A DNA stretch of 64,000 nucleotides from CAVVWJ01 sp965652025 (GTDB lineage: Bacteria; Gemmatimonadota; Gemmatimonadetes; Gemmatimonadales; GWC2-71-9), in NCBI GenBank assembly GCA_965652025.1, contig CBFGTM010000008.1, positions 24,102-88,101 on the forward strand, in the 5' to 3' direction. The notes under the pieces are model-generated. The model searched no databases. It was given only the letters and a program-made list of their open reading frames with translations, and had not been told where the DNA came from. Each line of letters starts with the position of its first letter. Within the stretch, counting starts at the first letter, position 1. Below are positions 27,064-36,571 of this stretch, in pieces. Made by a program: the position numbers and the translations under genes.

Positions 27064-28361
27064 GGAGTCATCCTCTCCCCACTGAAGAGCTGTTCCACCG
27101 CTTCGCGCTCCCGGGAGATCCACCAGCGCCCGCCGTCCACCATGACTTCGGCGGCGCGGGGGCGGCTGTTGTAGTTGGAGGCCATGGCAAAACCGTACGC
27201 GCCAGCTCCGAGGACGGCCAATCCATCACCGGCCCGAAGCCCGGGCATCATGCGGTCGAGCGCCAGAAAGTCCCCGGTCTCGCACACCGGGCCCACGATG
27301 TCGGCCCGGACGGTGGTCCGGTTTCGCTCCTCCAGCTCTACGATCTCATGATACGCGTGATAGTGGCTCGGCCGCACCAGATCATTCATGCCCGCATCCA
27401 CAACCACGAACTCCTTACCGCCGGAATGCTTTCGGTAGAGCACCCGGGTGAGCAGGACCCCCGCGCTGCCGACTAGAAAGCGGCCAGGCTCGAGGTACAC
27501 GGTGAGTCCGGCCGACTCAAGTCGAGGCACAATCGCGGCGGCGAAGCGCTCCGGCTCGAGCGACCGCTCCTCGCTGTAGCGGATGCCCAGTCCTCCTCCC
27601 AGGTCGAGCACCTGGAGGGTGGAGACTCCATTCTGTCGTAGATTCTCAACCAGCTCGGTGAGCCGGGATATCCCCTGCAAGAATGGTTCGGTATCCACGA
27701 TCTGGCTGCCCAGGTGCATGGCAAGGGTGGTGAGCTCGAGACGGGGATGGCGCAGAGTGTAGTCGGCGGCGGGCAGCACCTGGTCGGTGGGGAGCCCGAA
27801 CTTGATTCCGCTCTTGCCGGTAGAAATGTAGGGATGGGTATCGGTGGTCACATCGGGGTTAACCCGGATACCTACTCGAACTGTCGCCCGTTCGCCGTCG
27901 GCAATCCGGGCCAGCAGCTCCAGCTCCTCCCGGGACTCCACGTTGAGATGGCCGATGCCGGTCCGAACCGCTGCCAGCAGCTCGTCCTCGGTCTTCCCCA
28001 CCCCACTGAATACGACCCGCTCCGGAGAGAACCCGGCGGCCAGAACCCGCTTCAGCTCACCGAGCGACACGATATCGGCACCCGCACCCAGCTCCCGCAG
28101 CACGCGAAGCACGGCAAGATTGCTGTTGGCCTTGACCGCATAGCAGATCCGGTGCCGCAGGCCGGCCAACGCGGCATCCAGCGAGCGATACCGCGCCCGA
28201 ATGGACTCGGCATTGTACACGAATACCGGCGTGCCGACTCGTTCGGCGATCTCGGGCAGCGACACGCCTGCCAGAACCAGCCGGCGACCCCTGCGCTCCA
28301 GCCCGGCGTCTCGAAAAAGCTGAGGCGCCTCTACCACCTCGTTCAGTACGCTTTCGCCCAC
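27060..28361 (-). CDS. lysA: diaminopimelate decarboxylase
   Basis: PLP enzyme for the final step of lysine synthesis, meso-DAP to lysine. Alanine-racemase-type barrel with the PLP lysine in YAVKANSNLAVLRVL, the GGGLGIRY glycine loop and the C-terminal motif CETGDFLA. The start is uncertain: the frame opens at 28400, GTG 28361 has GAGG upstream and overlaps proS by 19 bases, and GTG 28337 would start just after the proS stop. It overlaps guaA by four bases. Confidence 0.94.
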   Translation of the reverse strand: MGESVLNEVVEAPQLFRDAGLERRGRRLVLAGVSLPEIAERVGTPVFVYNAESIRARYRSLDAALAGLRHRICYAVKANSNLAVLRVLRELGAGADIVSLGELKRVLAAGFSPERVVFSGVGKTEDELLAAVRTGIGHLNVESREELELLARIADGERATVRVGIRVNPDVTTDTHPYISTGKSGIKFGLPTDQVLPAADYTLRHPRLELTTLAMHLGSQIVDTEPFLQGISRLTELVENLRQNGVSTLQVLDLGGGLGIRYSEERSLEPERFAAAIVPRLESAGLTVYLEPGRFLVGSAGVLLTRVLYRKHSGGKEFVVVDAGMNDLVRPSHYHAYHEIVELEERNRTTVRADIVGPVCETGDFLALDRMMPGLRAGDGLAVLGAGAYGFAMASNYNSRPRAAEVMVDGGRWWISREREAVEQLFSGERMTP

Positions 28362-29791
28362 ACGGCCTCGGCCACGCTGGGCTTCCCACACCACAGGCAC
28401 TTGGTTGGCGGAACAGGGGAACGAAACTCGGGATCGGGCAGCACCCGAATGGTTGCCTTGGTCTGCTCTTTGATCTCCGCCTCGCAGGCCAGGTCTCCGC
28501 AGAATCCGCCGTACACCAATCCACCCTCTCCTTCCATTTTGGCAATGAATTCACTCTTACTGGCACCCCGCAGGGTGGCCGCTTCCCGCCGGCCCAGCGC
28601 GGCCTGCAACAGATTGTCCTGCATCTCATTCATCGCGACGGTCAGGCGGCCGGCGATGCCTTCGGCCGGTACCGACTCCTTCTTGCCGCCGGTCCGGCGG
28701 GCCAGCACCACGGAGCCGGAGGACACGTCGCGCGGTCCGATCTCGATCCGGAACGGCACCCCACGGCCTTCCCATTCGTAGTACTTGGCGCCGGGCTTCA
28801 TTCCTTCGCGGGCGTCGAGATGGGCTCGGATCCCGCTGGACGCCAGCTCCTGGCGCAGGCGATCAGACGCCTGCATGACTGCGGTCCGTTCCTCGGCGCT
28901 CTTGTAGATCGGGACTATCACGACCTGGTACTGCGCCAGACGAGGCGGGCATACCAGACCCAAGTCATCGCTGTGGGTCATGATGAGGGCCCCGATCAGG
29001 CGGGTCGAAGCTCCCCAGGACGTGTTCCAGACGAAATCCAGATCGCCGTTCGCGGTCTGAAAGGTGACTTCGAAGGCCCGGGCAAAGTTCTGACCCAGGT
29101 TGTGACTGGTGGCCGCCTGCAGCGCCTTGTTGTCCTGCATCAGGGCTTCGCAGCTGTAGGTACGCAGCGCGCCGGCGAACCGCTCGCTATCAGTCTTTCG
29201 GCCGGTGATCACCGGCATGGCCATCCACTCTTCCATGAAGGTGCGATACACCCCGAGCATGCGAAGCGCCTCCTCCTCGGCCTCCGCTTCGGTGGCATGC
29301 GCCGTATGGCCTTCCTGCCAGAGGAACTCCGTGGTGCGCAGAAAGAGGCGAGTTCGCATCTCCCAGCGCACCACGTTGGCCCACTGATTCATCAGCACCG
29401 GCAGGTCACGATAGCTCTGGATCCACTTGGCAAACATGGCGTAAATGATCGTCTCGGAGGTCGGACGAACGACCAGTGGCTCCTCCAGCTCTTTGCCACC
29501 GCCATGGGTCACCACCGCGGTCTCAGGCGCAAACCCCTCTACGTGCTCGGCCTCCCGGGAGAGGAAGCTCTGGGGAATAAAGAGCGGGAAATAGGCGTTC
29601 TGGTGCCCGGTATCCTTGAACATCTGATCCAAGGCGCGCTGCATCTGCTCCCAGATGGCGTAGCCATTTGGCCGGATGACCATACACCCCCGGACCGGAC
29701 TGTAGTCGGCCAGCTCGGCTCGGGCGATGACCTCGTTGTACCAGGCGCTGAAATCGGCGGCCCGGGTAGTGAGCGCTTTGTTCTCAGCCAT
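28343..29791 (-). CDS. proS: proline-tRNA ligase, archaeal/eukaryotic type
   Basis: Class II synthetase of 482 residues. Motif 2 lies around RWEMRTRLFLRTTEF and motif 1 near the YSPVRGCMVIRPNG entrance. It lacks the large editing insertion of the E. coli form and carries the C-terminal zinc-binding extension (CDLACEAE, then CLWCGKPS) and terminal Tyr of the short ProRS class found in archaea, eukaryotes and some bacteria. It overlaps hisS by eight bases. Confidence 0.95.
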   Translation of the reverse strand: MAENKALTTRAADFSAWYNEVIARAELADYSPVRGCMVIRPNGYAIWEQMQRALDQMFKDTGHQNAYFPLFIPQSFLSREAEHVEGFAPETAVVTHGGGKELEEPLVVRPTSETIIYAMFAKWIQSYRDLPVLMNQWANVVRWEMRTRLFLRTTEFLWQEGHTAHATEAEAEEEALRMLGVYRTFMEEWMAMPVITGRKTDSERFAGALRTYSCEALMQDNKALQAATSHNLGQNFARAFEVTFQTANGDLDFVWNTSWGASTRLIGALIMTHSDDLGLVCPPRLAQYQVVIVPIYKSAEERTAVMQASDRLRQELASSGIRAHLDAREGMKPGAKYYEWEGRGVPFRIEIGPRDVSSGSVVLARRTGGKKESVPAEGIAGRLTVAMNEMQDNLLQAALGRREAATLRGASKSEFIAKMEGEGGLVYGGFCGDLACEAEIKEQTKATIRVLPDPEFRSPVPPTKCLWCGKPSVAEAVWAKAY

Positions 29792-31085
29792 GAAGTCGTT
29801 TCTTGATAGTGTCCACCAGCGACCTTTCCTGAATGCTTTCCTGAATGCCTGAGGTCAGGTCTTTCAGCACCAGCTCGCCGCGGGCCCGCTCGTCCGGGCC
29901 GATGACCACAGCAAGGCGCGCCTGCCGAGCATCTGCCAGCTTGAGCTGCTTCGCGAGGCTTTGGGGACTCATGGCGTACTCCACCCGGATACTCATGTCT
30001 CTGAGGAGATGCGCCAGTCGCAATCCGTGACTGAGATCATCCTGAGTGACAAAGGCCAGAAACACATCGATTGAGGGATAGCTCGCCTGGGTGAGTCCCT
30101 TCTCCTTCAGCAGCTCCCCTAGCACGACGTCTCCCATTCCGAATCCAACGGCTGGCAGCGTCACCCCACCGAGTGCATCGAGCAGGTTGTCGTAGCGGCC
30201 TCCCCCGCAGATGGCGCGCAGCGTACGCCCGGCGTCGAACAGCTCGAACACCACGCCGGTGTAGTAGGCGAGCCCGCGAACGATGGTCAGGTCCAGGTCT
30301 ACGTATTCCCCCAGACTCATGGCCTCGAGTGCGGCATAGGTTTGCCGCAGCGGGTCGGCTGCCCTCTGGCTCTCCTGCGAGCGCTTCAGCTCGGCGTTCA
30401 GTGCGTCCCAGCCTCGTATCTTAGCCACCTCGTGCAGGTCGGACACGGTGGCTTTGCCAAGCACCTCAGAGGTAGACATGAGCCTTTCAGTGTCCTCGCG
30501 TTTGGTCCGTTCGATCTTGTCGATGAACTCGTAAGCCTTCCCCATCCCTTGCTCAGGCACTCCCCGATGGCTCAGGATGGCAGTGAGCACTCGCCGGTCG
30601 GATAGGCGCACCCGGACCGTGTCAGGGCCGAAGCCGAACGCCCGCATGACGTCGATGGCGAGCGCAATAATCTCAGCATCCGCCAGCGGGCTCGACTCCC
30701 CGATCAGATCGCAGTTGAGCTGGAAGTGCTCTCGAAGTCGCCCCCGTTGCTGCCGCTCGTAGCGGAACAGCTGGGGAATGGAAAACCACCGGATAGGCTT
30801 GCGGAGCTCACCGGCGCGAGCGGCCACCATGCGGGCCAGGCTTGGCGTCATCTCGGGCCGGAGCGCGACCTGACGCTCCCCCTTGTCGGTGAAGGTGTAC
30901 AGCTGCCCCACGATCTCGTCGCCGCTCTTGGCGGTATAAAGATCCAGCGGCTCCAGAGGTGGCCCGTCGTATTCCTCGAAGCCGTAACGCGTCGCCACCG
31001 CCCGCCAGGTGCTGAAGATATGTGACCGGAGCGCCAGATCGGTGGGGTAAAAATCACGAAAGCCCGGTAGGGCCTTGGTTTTCAT
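29784..31085 (-). CDS. hisS: histidine-tRNA ligase
   Basis: Class II synthetase of 433 residues. Motif 2 is in RYERQQRGRLREHFQLNCD, and LRPEMTPSLARM precedes it. The His-A signature GLAYYTGVVFE and a C-terminal anticodon-binding domain with IGPDERARG follow. A -10-like TATACT ends six bases before the ATG (TATACT-CCCCCC-ATG) with no Shine-Dalgarno, so it may have its own leaderless transcript as well as read-through from folC. Confidence 0.96.
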   Translation of the reverse strand: MKTKALPGFRDFYPTDLALRSHIFSTWRAVATRYGFEEYDGPPLEPLDLYTAKSGDEIVGQLYTFTDKGERQVALRPEMTPSLARMVAARAGELRKPIRWFSIPQLFRYERQQRGRLREHFQLNCDLIGESSPLADAEIIALAIDVMRAFGFGPDTVRVRLSDRRVLTAILSHRGVPEQGMGKAYEFIDKIERTKREDTERLMSTSEVLGKATVSDLHEVAKIRGWDALNAELKRSQESQRAADPLRQTYAALEAMSLGEYVDLDLTIVRGLAYYTGVVFELFDAGRTLRAICGGGRYDNLLDALGGVTLPAVGFGMGDVVLGELLKEKGLTQASYPSIDVFLAFVTQDDLSHGLRLAHLLRDMSIRVEYAMSPQSLAKQLKLADARQARLAVVIGPDERARGELVLKDLTSGIQESIQERSLVDTIKKRLHG

Positions 31086-31091
31086 GGGGGG

Positions 31092-31120
31092 AGTATAAAA
31101 CGGTACGCGGTAAGCGGTAA
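31092..31120 (-). promoter_or_regulatory. candidate leaderless hisS promoter
   Basis: -10 TATACT at 31097-31092 (five of six matches) is followed by exactly six C residues and the ATG, placing +1 at the initiator A. The -35 (TTACCG, 31120-31115, spacing 17) is weak and lies within the heptamer array. Confidence 0.42.
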
Positions 31121-31130
31121 GCCGTGAATA
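31103..31130. repeat. heptamer array, four units, between folC and hisS
   Basis: Units GTACGCG, GTAAGCG, GTAAGCC and GTGAATA. They fill most of the 51-base gap and overlap the proposed -35 region of hisS. Confidence 0.65.
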
Positions 31131-31136
31131 AAGCGG

Positions 31137-32396
31137 TTAGATCTCCATGCCGAGCTCCTGCATCACATCTCCAACCGTGTGAAAGGAACCTGTCACCAGC
31201 GCCGTCCCGGCTCCTTCCTGTACCCGCGCTATGGCCTCTCTGAAGTCTGGTACCAGGGTCCACTCCGCGTGAGCCGGCGGGCGCGCCGGATCGCGCAGCC
31301 AGCGCCGGAGCCACTCGATGTCCCATCCCCGAGCTGCGGCCGTGGGCGCAATGGTGAGAAATCCGCGATCGATCACCTGGTCCAGTTGCACCAGCATCCC
31401 AGGCCATTCTTTGTCGCCCAGAATCGAGACCAGTGCGTGAAGCGGGCGAGCGGGACGCATTCCTTGCAGCGCCGTGACCAGAGACCGCATCCCGTCGGGG
31501 TTGTGGGCGACATCGAACAGCCACCGGCCTCGCCGATCCAGGCGCCCTGGAACTCGAGCCGCCCCAAATGCAGTCTCCAGTTGCTCCTGGGTGGGCCGGT
31601 ACGGCGGGGGCAGAGCGGCCAGCATCCCCTGCGCCACGGCCGCGTTCCGGCGCTGATGGGGGCCGGCCAGACTCAGCGGTCCGCACCATTGATAATCTGG
31701 AGGCAGTAATCTGATGTCGGCTCGTGGCCGACCCGCTGAGCGGCTCGTGGGGCCGATCGACCGTTCTACCGCGCGGTGAGCCTCCTGCCGCAGAACCTTC
31801 ACCAGCCCAGGATCGGTCTCGCCGATAACGAAGGGAACTCCTGGCTTGGCGATGCCGGCCTTCTCGGAGGCGATCAGCTCCAGACTGTCGCCCAGGTACT
31901 TCATGTGGTCCCGCTCGATCTTGGTAATGCCGCTGACGAGGGGATGTACCACGTTGGTGCTGTCGAGCCGTCCTCCCAGGCCCACTTCCACCACCGCCAC
32001 CTCGACGCCTCGAGCCGCGAAGTCGGCGAAGGCCAGGGCCGTGGTTGCCTCGAAGAAGGTGGCCTTCCGCTCCAGGATAGGCGAGAGCAGCCGGCCAGTC
32101 CACATGGCCACTGCATCCTCGGATATCGGTACCCCATCCACCTGGATGCGCTCGCGAAATGAGACCAGATGGGGTGAGGTGTACAGCCCCACGCGCCATC
32201 CCGCCTCCCGTAGCGCCGCTGCAATCAGGGTACACACACTTCCCTTGCCGTTGGTTCCGCCGACGTGAATCGATGGCATTACCTCATGAGGATTGCCCAG
32301 AGACTTGAGCAGCGCGCGAGTCGTGGCCAGCCCGAACTTGATCGTTGTCGTGCGCGGGAAGAGAAAATCGAGTGCCTCGTCGTAGCTGAGTGACAT
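31137..32396 (-). CDS. folC: folylpolyglutamate synthase / dihydrofolate synthase
   Basis: Mur-ligase-family ATPase that adds glutamate to dihydropteroate or folates. P-loop GTNGKGSVC near residue 47, LYTSPHLVSFRERI, DSTNVVHP and the C-terminal LDRRGRWLFDVAHNPDG. About 419 residues. The frame opens at GTG 32423, but ATG 32396 (MSLSYDEALDFLFP) matches the family start. It lies directly downstream of accD, an arrangement known from many bacteria. Confidence 0.95.
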   Translation of the reverse strand: MSLSYDEALDFLFPRTTTIKFGLATTRALLKSLGNPHEVMPSIHVGGTNGKGSVCTLIAAALREAGWRVGLYTSPHLVSFRERIQVDGVPISEDAVAMWTGRLLSPILERKATFFEATTALAFADFAARGVEVAVVEVGLGGRLDSTNVVHPLVSGITKIERDHMKYLGDSLELIASEKAGIAKPGVPFVIGETDPGLVKVLRQEAHRAVERSIGPTSRSAGRPRADIRLLPPDYQWCGPLSLAGPHQRRNAAVAQGMLAALPPPYRPTQEQLETAFGAARVPGRLDRRGRWLFDVAHNPDGMRSLVTALQGMRPARPLHALVSILGDKEWPGMLVQLDQVIDRGFLTIAPTAAARGWDIEWLRRWLRDPARPPAHAEWTLVPDFREAIARVQEGAGTALVTGSFHTVGDVMQELGMEI

Positions 32397-32492
32397 CGGA
32401 TCTCGACTGAAGGAGGCCGGCACTAGACTAGGGGGAACGACTGCGCCCCACCCGTCAACTTGGGTGAGGCGCGAAGAGGGCTCCAGACCGCT

Positions 32493-33359
32493 TCAGCTCA
32501 GCTCGGCGGCCTCGACGTGTTGCCGCTGGCCTTGCATATGCCGGAGCAGGCGCGCAGTGGTGTCTCGCAGCGAGGCTCGCGGGACCACATCGTCGATCTG
32601 GCCATGCTCCAGGAGGAACTCGGCGGTCTGGAAGCCGTCGGGCAGATCCTGGCCGATCGTCTGCTTGATGACCCGCTGGCCGGCAAATCCGATCACGGCC
32701 CCCGGCTCGGCCAGCACGACGTCCCCCTGCATGGCGAAGGAGGCAGACACCCCACCGGTGGTGGGATCGGTCAGAATGGAAATGTACGGAATGCACTCGC
32801 GATGCAATTGAGCGATGGCAGCGGAGGTCTTGGCCATCTGCATGAGCGAGAGAACTCCCTCCTGCATGCGGGCCCCACCCGAGGTGGAGACGATGACCAA
32901 TGGGATCTTTTTCTCCAGCGAGCGGCGGGCCAGCCGGGCGATCTTCTCACCCACCACGGATCCCATGGAGCCGCCCATGAAGCGGAAGTTCATGACCGCA
33001 AGGTTGAACGGCAGCCCATCCAGCCGGGCGGTGCCGGTGTACACGGCATCGGTCTCCCCGGCCTTTTCCCGCGCGACCTTCAGTCGGTCAGAATAGTTCT
33101 CGAACTCGAGCGGATCTGCCGAGCGGAGGTCCGCATACAGCTCCCGCCAGGTTTCGGTATCGGTGAGCAGCTCGATGTAGTCCTCGGCGCTGATCCGTCG
33201 GTGCTTGCCGCACTCCGGACAGACATTCAGCGCCTTCTCGAACTTTTCCCGGATGTCGATGTGTCCACAGCTGTCGCACTTCTCCCACGCGTCGGCCGGG
33301 ATTTCCAGCCGTTCACGCGACGACGTCCGTGGCTTTCGCTCCTTCTTAAACCATGCCAT
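32493..33359 (-). CDS. accD: acetyl-CoA carboxylase carboxyltransferase subunit beta
   Basis: Transfers carboxyl from biotin carrier to acetyl-CoA for malonyl-CoA synthesis. The N-terminal zinc ribbon has CDSCG and CPECGKHRR; the crotonase-like core has FRFMGGSMGSVVGEK and STSGGARMQEG. MAWFKKERKPR is the usual start, so ATG 33359 is chosen over ATG 33368. No accA is in the window; the carboxylase genes at 53452-59464 form a separate, acyl-CoA-type set. Confidence 0.95.
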   Translation of the reverse strand: MAWFKKERKPRTSSRERLEIPADAWEKCDSCGHIDIREKFEKALNVCPECGKHRRISAEDYIELLTDTETWRELYADLRSADPLEFENYSDRLKVAREKAGETDAVYTGTARLDGLPFNLAVMNFRFMGGSMGSVVGEKIARLARRSLEKKIPLVIVSTSGGARMQEGVLSLMQMAKTSAAIAQLHRECIPYISILTDPTTGGVSASFAMQGDVVLAEPGAVIGFAGQRVIKQTIGQDLPDGFQTAEFLLEHGQIDDVVPRASLRDTTARLLRHMQGQRQHVEAAELS

Positions 33360-33443
33360 GACGGCCATAAAGATTCGGGTAAGGACCCATGCAATTTCAT
33401 CGTGGCCTCGGGCCCGCGCTAGGCCTCAGAGGGTAAGTCGCTG

Positions 33444-34685
33444 TCAGCTATCGGTATAGCCCGAGAGCCGTGAGTCCCACGCCACCCGAAGCGCCAGCCC
33501 GAGACACAGCGAACAGATAATGAAGAAGGAGCCGCCGTAGGAGAACAGCGGGAGTGGAATCCCGGTGATCGGCATCAGGTTCACAGTCATCCCCACGTTC
33601 TCGAAAACGTGAGTAAAGAAGAGACCCACAATGCCGAACACGGCCAGGCTACTGAATGAGTCGGTGGCCCGCCGGGCGATGCGCACCAGGACCAGGAAGA
33701 GACCCAGGAAGAGGCTCAGCGCCACCAGAACTCCCAGAAAACCGAGCTCTTCGCCTACCACGGAGAAGACGAAGTCGGTGTGCTGCTCGGGCAGGAACGC
33801 CAGCCGTTTCTGTGGGCCCTCGGTGTATCCGGTACCGGTCCAGCCTCCCGAGCCGATGGCGACTCGAGACTGGATGGCATGATAGCCGGCCGCACGGGGA
33901 TCGGCTTCCGGGTTGAGAAAGGTCAGGAGGCGGTTCTTCTGGTAGGGGGCGAGTCGGGCCCAGAGCGGCATAGCAACGGCACCCATTGCCAGGTTGGCAG
34001 TGAGAAATACGACCCAGTCCCAGACGTAGGGGCGCCAGGCAATCAGGATCAAGACGAAGATGATGATCCATACGCTCCAGGCGAGGGTGTTGAACGCAAG
34101 TAGGAGGCTGATCACCGGCGTCGCCAGGAGGAACAGCATGCGGGGCCGCACTCCGGCCCAGAACAGCATCGCGAAGAAGATCCCCACGAAAACGAACGCA
34201 CTGCCCAGGTCGGGCTGTTTCAGCACCAGGAGGCAGGGAACGCCGACGATCAGCACCGGCCCGACCAGATCGCGGAGCGAGCGGGGCGGTTCCTTTCGAC
34301 TGGAGAGATAGCGCGCCATCATGAGCACGGTGGCCACCTTGGCCAGCTCGGATGGCTGGCCGATCTGATGGCCGCCGATCGAAAGCCAGCTGTGGCTGCC
34401 TTCGGCGGTTCCGGCGCCGGTGCCCACCATCAATACCACACCCAGCAGCAAGATGCTGAACGCGTAGAGAGCCGGGGAAACCCACTCGAGCACTCGGAGT
34501 GAGACGTGAAAGATCATCCAGGCGCCCACGATCCCGACGCCGACCCAAATGAATTGGCGGTGCCAGACCCCGGCCGCACGGGTGGGCACGTCGGTCTGGC
34601 CGGCTGAATAGAGCGTGGCCAGCCCGAACAGCACCAGACAGAGGCTGACCGTGACGAGCTGCCGGTCGATTGCAGGCGCTCTCAC
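33444..34685 (-). CDS. rodA: RodA, SEDS peptidoglycan polymerase
   Basis: Membrane glycosyltransferase of the rod elongasome. The 413-residue protein has many hydrophobic segments and SEDS signatures: WLSIGGHQIGQPSELAK near residue 100, AIGSGGWTGTGY, FLPEQHTDFVFSVVGEELGF and the C-terminal GIPLPLFSYGGS. It overlaps mrdA, its partner transpeptidase gene, by four bases. Confidence 0.96.
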   Translation of the reverse strand: MRAPAIDRQLVTVSLCLVLFGLATLYSAGQTDVPTRAAGVWHRQFIWVGVGIVGAWMIFHVSLRVLEWVSPALYAFSILLLGVVLMVGTGAGTAEGSHSWLSIGGHQIGQPSELAKVATVLMMARYLSSRKEPPRSLRDLVGPVLIVGVPCLLVLKQPDLGSAFVFVGIFFAMLFWAGVRPRMLFLLATPVISLLLAFNTLAWSVWIIIFVLILIAWRPYVWDWVVFLTANLAMGAVAMPLWARLAPYQKNRLLTFLNPEADPRAAGYHAIQSRVAIGSGGWTGTGYTEGPQKRLAFLPEQHTDFVFSVVGEELGFLGVLVALSLFLGLFLVLVRIARRATDSFSSLAVFGIVGLFFTHVFENVGMTVNLMPITGIPLPLFSYGGSFFIICSLCLGLALRVAWDSRLSGYTDS

Positions 34686-36571
34686 GGTTGGGTTCCCCCA
34701 CCGGCAACCGAATCATCTGCCGCCGGCGGCCCCGAGATGGAATCCGGACTCAGCTCAACCGGCCGGGGCACAACGTCCTGGCCGCTCACCGACTCGTCCT
34801 GCAGCACGCCGAGCTTGACTGGCCCTATGGCATCGGGGCCGAGGATGTAGCGGCGAAGTGTCTGCACCACGTAGGGAGCCGCCGTCGTCCCGTGCTTGGC
34901 AAACTCCATGATGGCGCCCACGATCAGCTCTGGCTTATCGGCCGGAGCAAATCCAATGAACCAGCCATGATCGTCGCCATGCGGGTTCTGCGCGGTCCCG
35001 GTCTTCCCCGCCACTGCCAGGTCCGAGCGCCGGTTGGCAGCCGCCGTTCCCCGCTCGACCACGGCAATGAGCGAGTGACGCAGTCCGTCCAGCTCCTTGG
35101 CCGTGAGGCCGAGCGGTCTTCGCCGGTTGGAGCTGGGCGTGACGATGAACGGGGTGACCGTCTCCCCATTTCCGGCCAACCCCTGATAGAACTTCATCAT
35201 GTTGATGAGGGTCTGGGTGTTCTCTCCCTGTCCGATGGAAAAGTTCAGGGTGGTACCCGGGGGACTCCAGTTGCGCGGCCCGTAGAGCTTGTCGAAGTAC
35301 GCCTGGGAAGAGGGATAGATCGGGTTGAGCTCGTTCTCCAAGTCGATACCGCTCTTGTCCCTAAATCCCATCAGCACGCCATCCTGGATGATTGCGTCGA
35401 GTCCCAGGCGGAGACCGAGCTGGTAGAAGTACACGTCGCAGCTGGCGGCGACAGCTCCCGTCAGGTCCAGCGAACCATGCCCTTCCCGCTTCCAGCACCG
35501 GAAAATTCGGTTTCCCAGACGCAGGCCACCCCGGCAGGGCTCGGGCATCCGGGTGGTGAGCCGGATCAGCCCCCGCTTCAAGGCCATTGCGGCGACCGCC
35601 AGCTTGAAGGGGGAGGCTGGAGGGTAGCGGGCCTGGATGACCCGGTTGAGCAGTGGTTTGGCCGGATCGTTGTTCAGCTTTCGCCACTCGGCCGAGGAGA
35701 TGCCGCCGACGAAATGATTGGGGTCGAAGCTCGGTGCGGAGTACAGTGCCCTGATCTCACCGGTGGGCGTCATGGCGACCATCGCGCCGCGCACGCCCGC
35801 CGGCCAGATGCTGTCCACGAACCGCTGCAGCTCCAGATCGACCGTGGTGACGATCGGTTTCCCTGGGGTGGGCGGCAGGGTGGCCGAGGCCGCGCCTTCC
35901 CGCACCAGGCGGCCCCGGGCGTTCACTTCGATGTAGCGGACCCCTTCAGCGCCGCGGAGCGTGTCGTCGTATTCCCGCTCCAGCCCGGCCTTGCCCACGA
36001 TGGAGCCGAGCACGGCGCCGGGGTAGCGGTCGGCGGTGAGGTCGGCCTCGGTGACCTCGGAGACATATCCCACCAGATGCGCAATCGACTTTCCGGCCGG
36101 ATACAGCCGCTTCGGCTCGGCCTGAATCACCAGGCCCGGCAGTGCGGCCCTGTGTTCCTCCAGCTTGGCGATGACCTCGAAGGAGGCATCCCCGAAAACC
36201 AGAGCGGGTTGATACCGCGCCTGGCCGTACCGATCGATGATGTCACCGATCTGGGCGCTGTCCAGCGGCACATAGCGCCGAACCTGATTGAGTAGGGCGC
36301 GCAGCGAATCCACTGAGGTGGCCAGCAGCTTGACCGAGTAGCCCGGCACATTCTCCGCAATGACCCGGCCGCTGCGGTCGAGAATGGTGCCTCGAGGCGA
36401 GGTCAACGGAATCGGTCGCAACCGGTTGGTTTCCGCCTTCAGCTGGAACTTGTCGTGCTGCAGCACCTGGGTTCGAAAGAAAGCCCCCAGTAAGACCAGG
36501 AAGGCTCCGATCAGGACGAGACGGGCGATCTCAGCCCGTTCCCGTACCCGATGGGACTCGAATCCGGTCAT
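34682..36571 (-). CDS. mrdA: penicillin-binding protein 2 (transpeptidase)
   Basis: Class B PBP that cross-links lateral-wall peptidoglycan with RodA. One N-terminal membrane anchor (around LVLIGAFLVLLGAF), pedestal domain beginning RGTILDRSGRVIAENVPGYS, then the transpeptidase with active-site Ser in SPFK, SCD as second motif and KTGT as third. 629 residues is typical. The frame is open to 36799, but ATG 36571 forms ATGA with the mreD stop. Confidence 0.95.
   Translation of the reverse strand: MTGFESHRVRERAEIARLVLIGAFLVLLGAFFRTQVLQHDKFQLKAETNRLRPIPLTSPRGTILDRSGRVIAENVPGYSVKLLATSVDSLRALLNQVRRYVPLDSAQIGDIIDRYGQARYQPALVFGDASFEVIAKLEEHRAALPGLVIQAEPKRLYPAGKSIAHLVGYVSEVTEADLTADRYPGAVLGSIVGKAGLEREYDDTLRGAEGVRYIEVNARGRLVREGAASATLPPTPGKPIVTTVDLELQRFVDSIWPAGVRGAMVAMTPTGEIRALYSAPSFDPNHFVGGISSAEWRKLNNDPAKPLLNRVIQARYPPASPFKLAVAAMALKRGLIRLTTRMPEPCRGGLRLGNRIFRCWKREGHGSLDLTGAVAASCDVYFYQLGLRLGLDAIIQDGVLMGFRDKSGIDLENELNPIYPSSQAYFDKLYGPRNWSPPGTTLNFSIGQGENTQTLINMMKFYQGLAGNGETVTPFIVTPSSNRRRPLGLTAKELDGLRHSLIAVVERGTAAANRRSDLAVAGKTGTAQNPHGDDHGWFIGFAPADKPELIVGAIMEFAKHGTTAAPYVVQTLRRYILGPDAIGPVKLGVLQDESVSGQDVVPRPVELSPDSISGPPAADDSVAGGGTQP

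Noticed and set aside
33420..33470. Further heptamer array at the rodA 3' end
   Set aside because: Period-7 resemblance is weak and partly inside coding sequence.
34670..36295. Long plus-strand open frame (541 codons)
   Set aside because: Antisense shadow of mrdA; low-complexity Arg/Gly/His-rich translation with no family motif, a usual effect of high GC.
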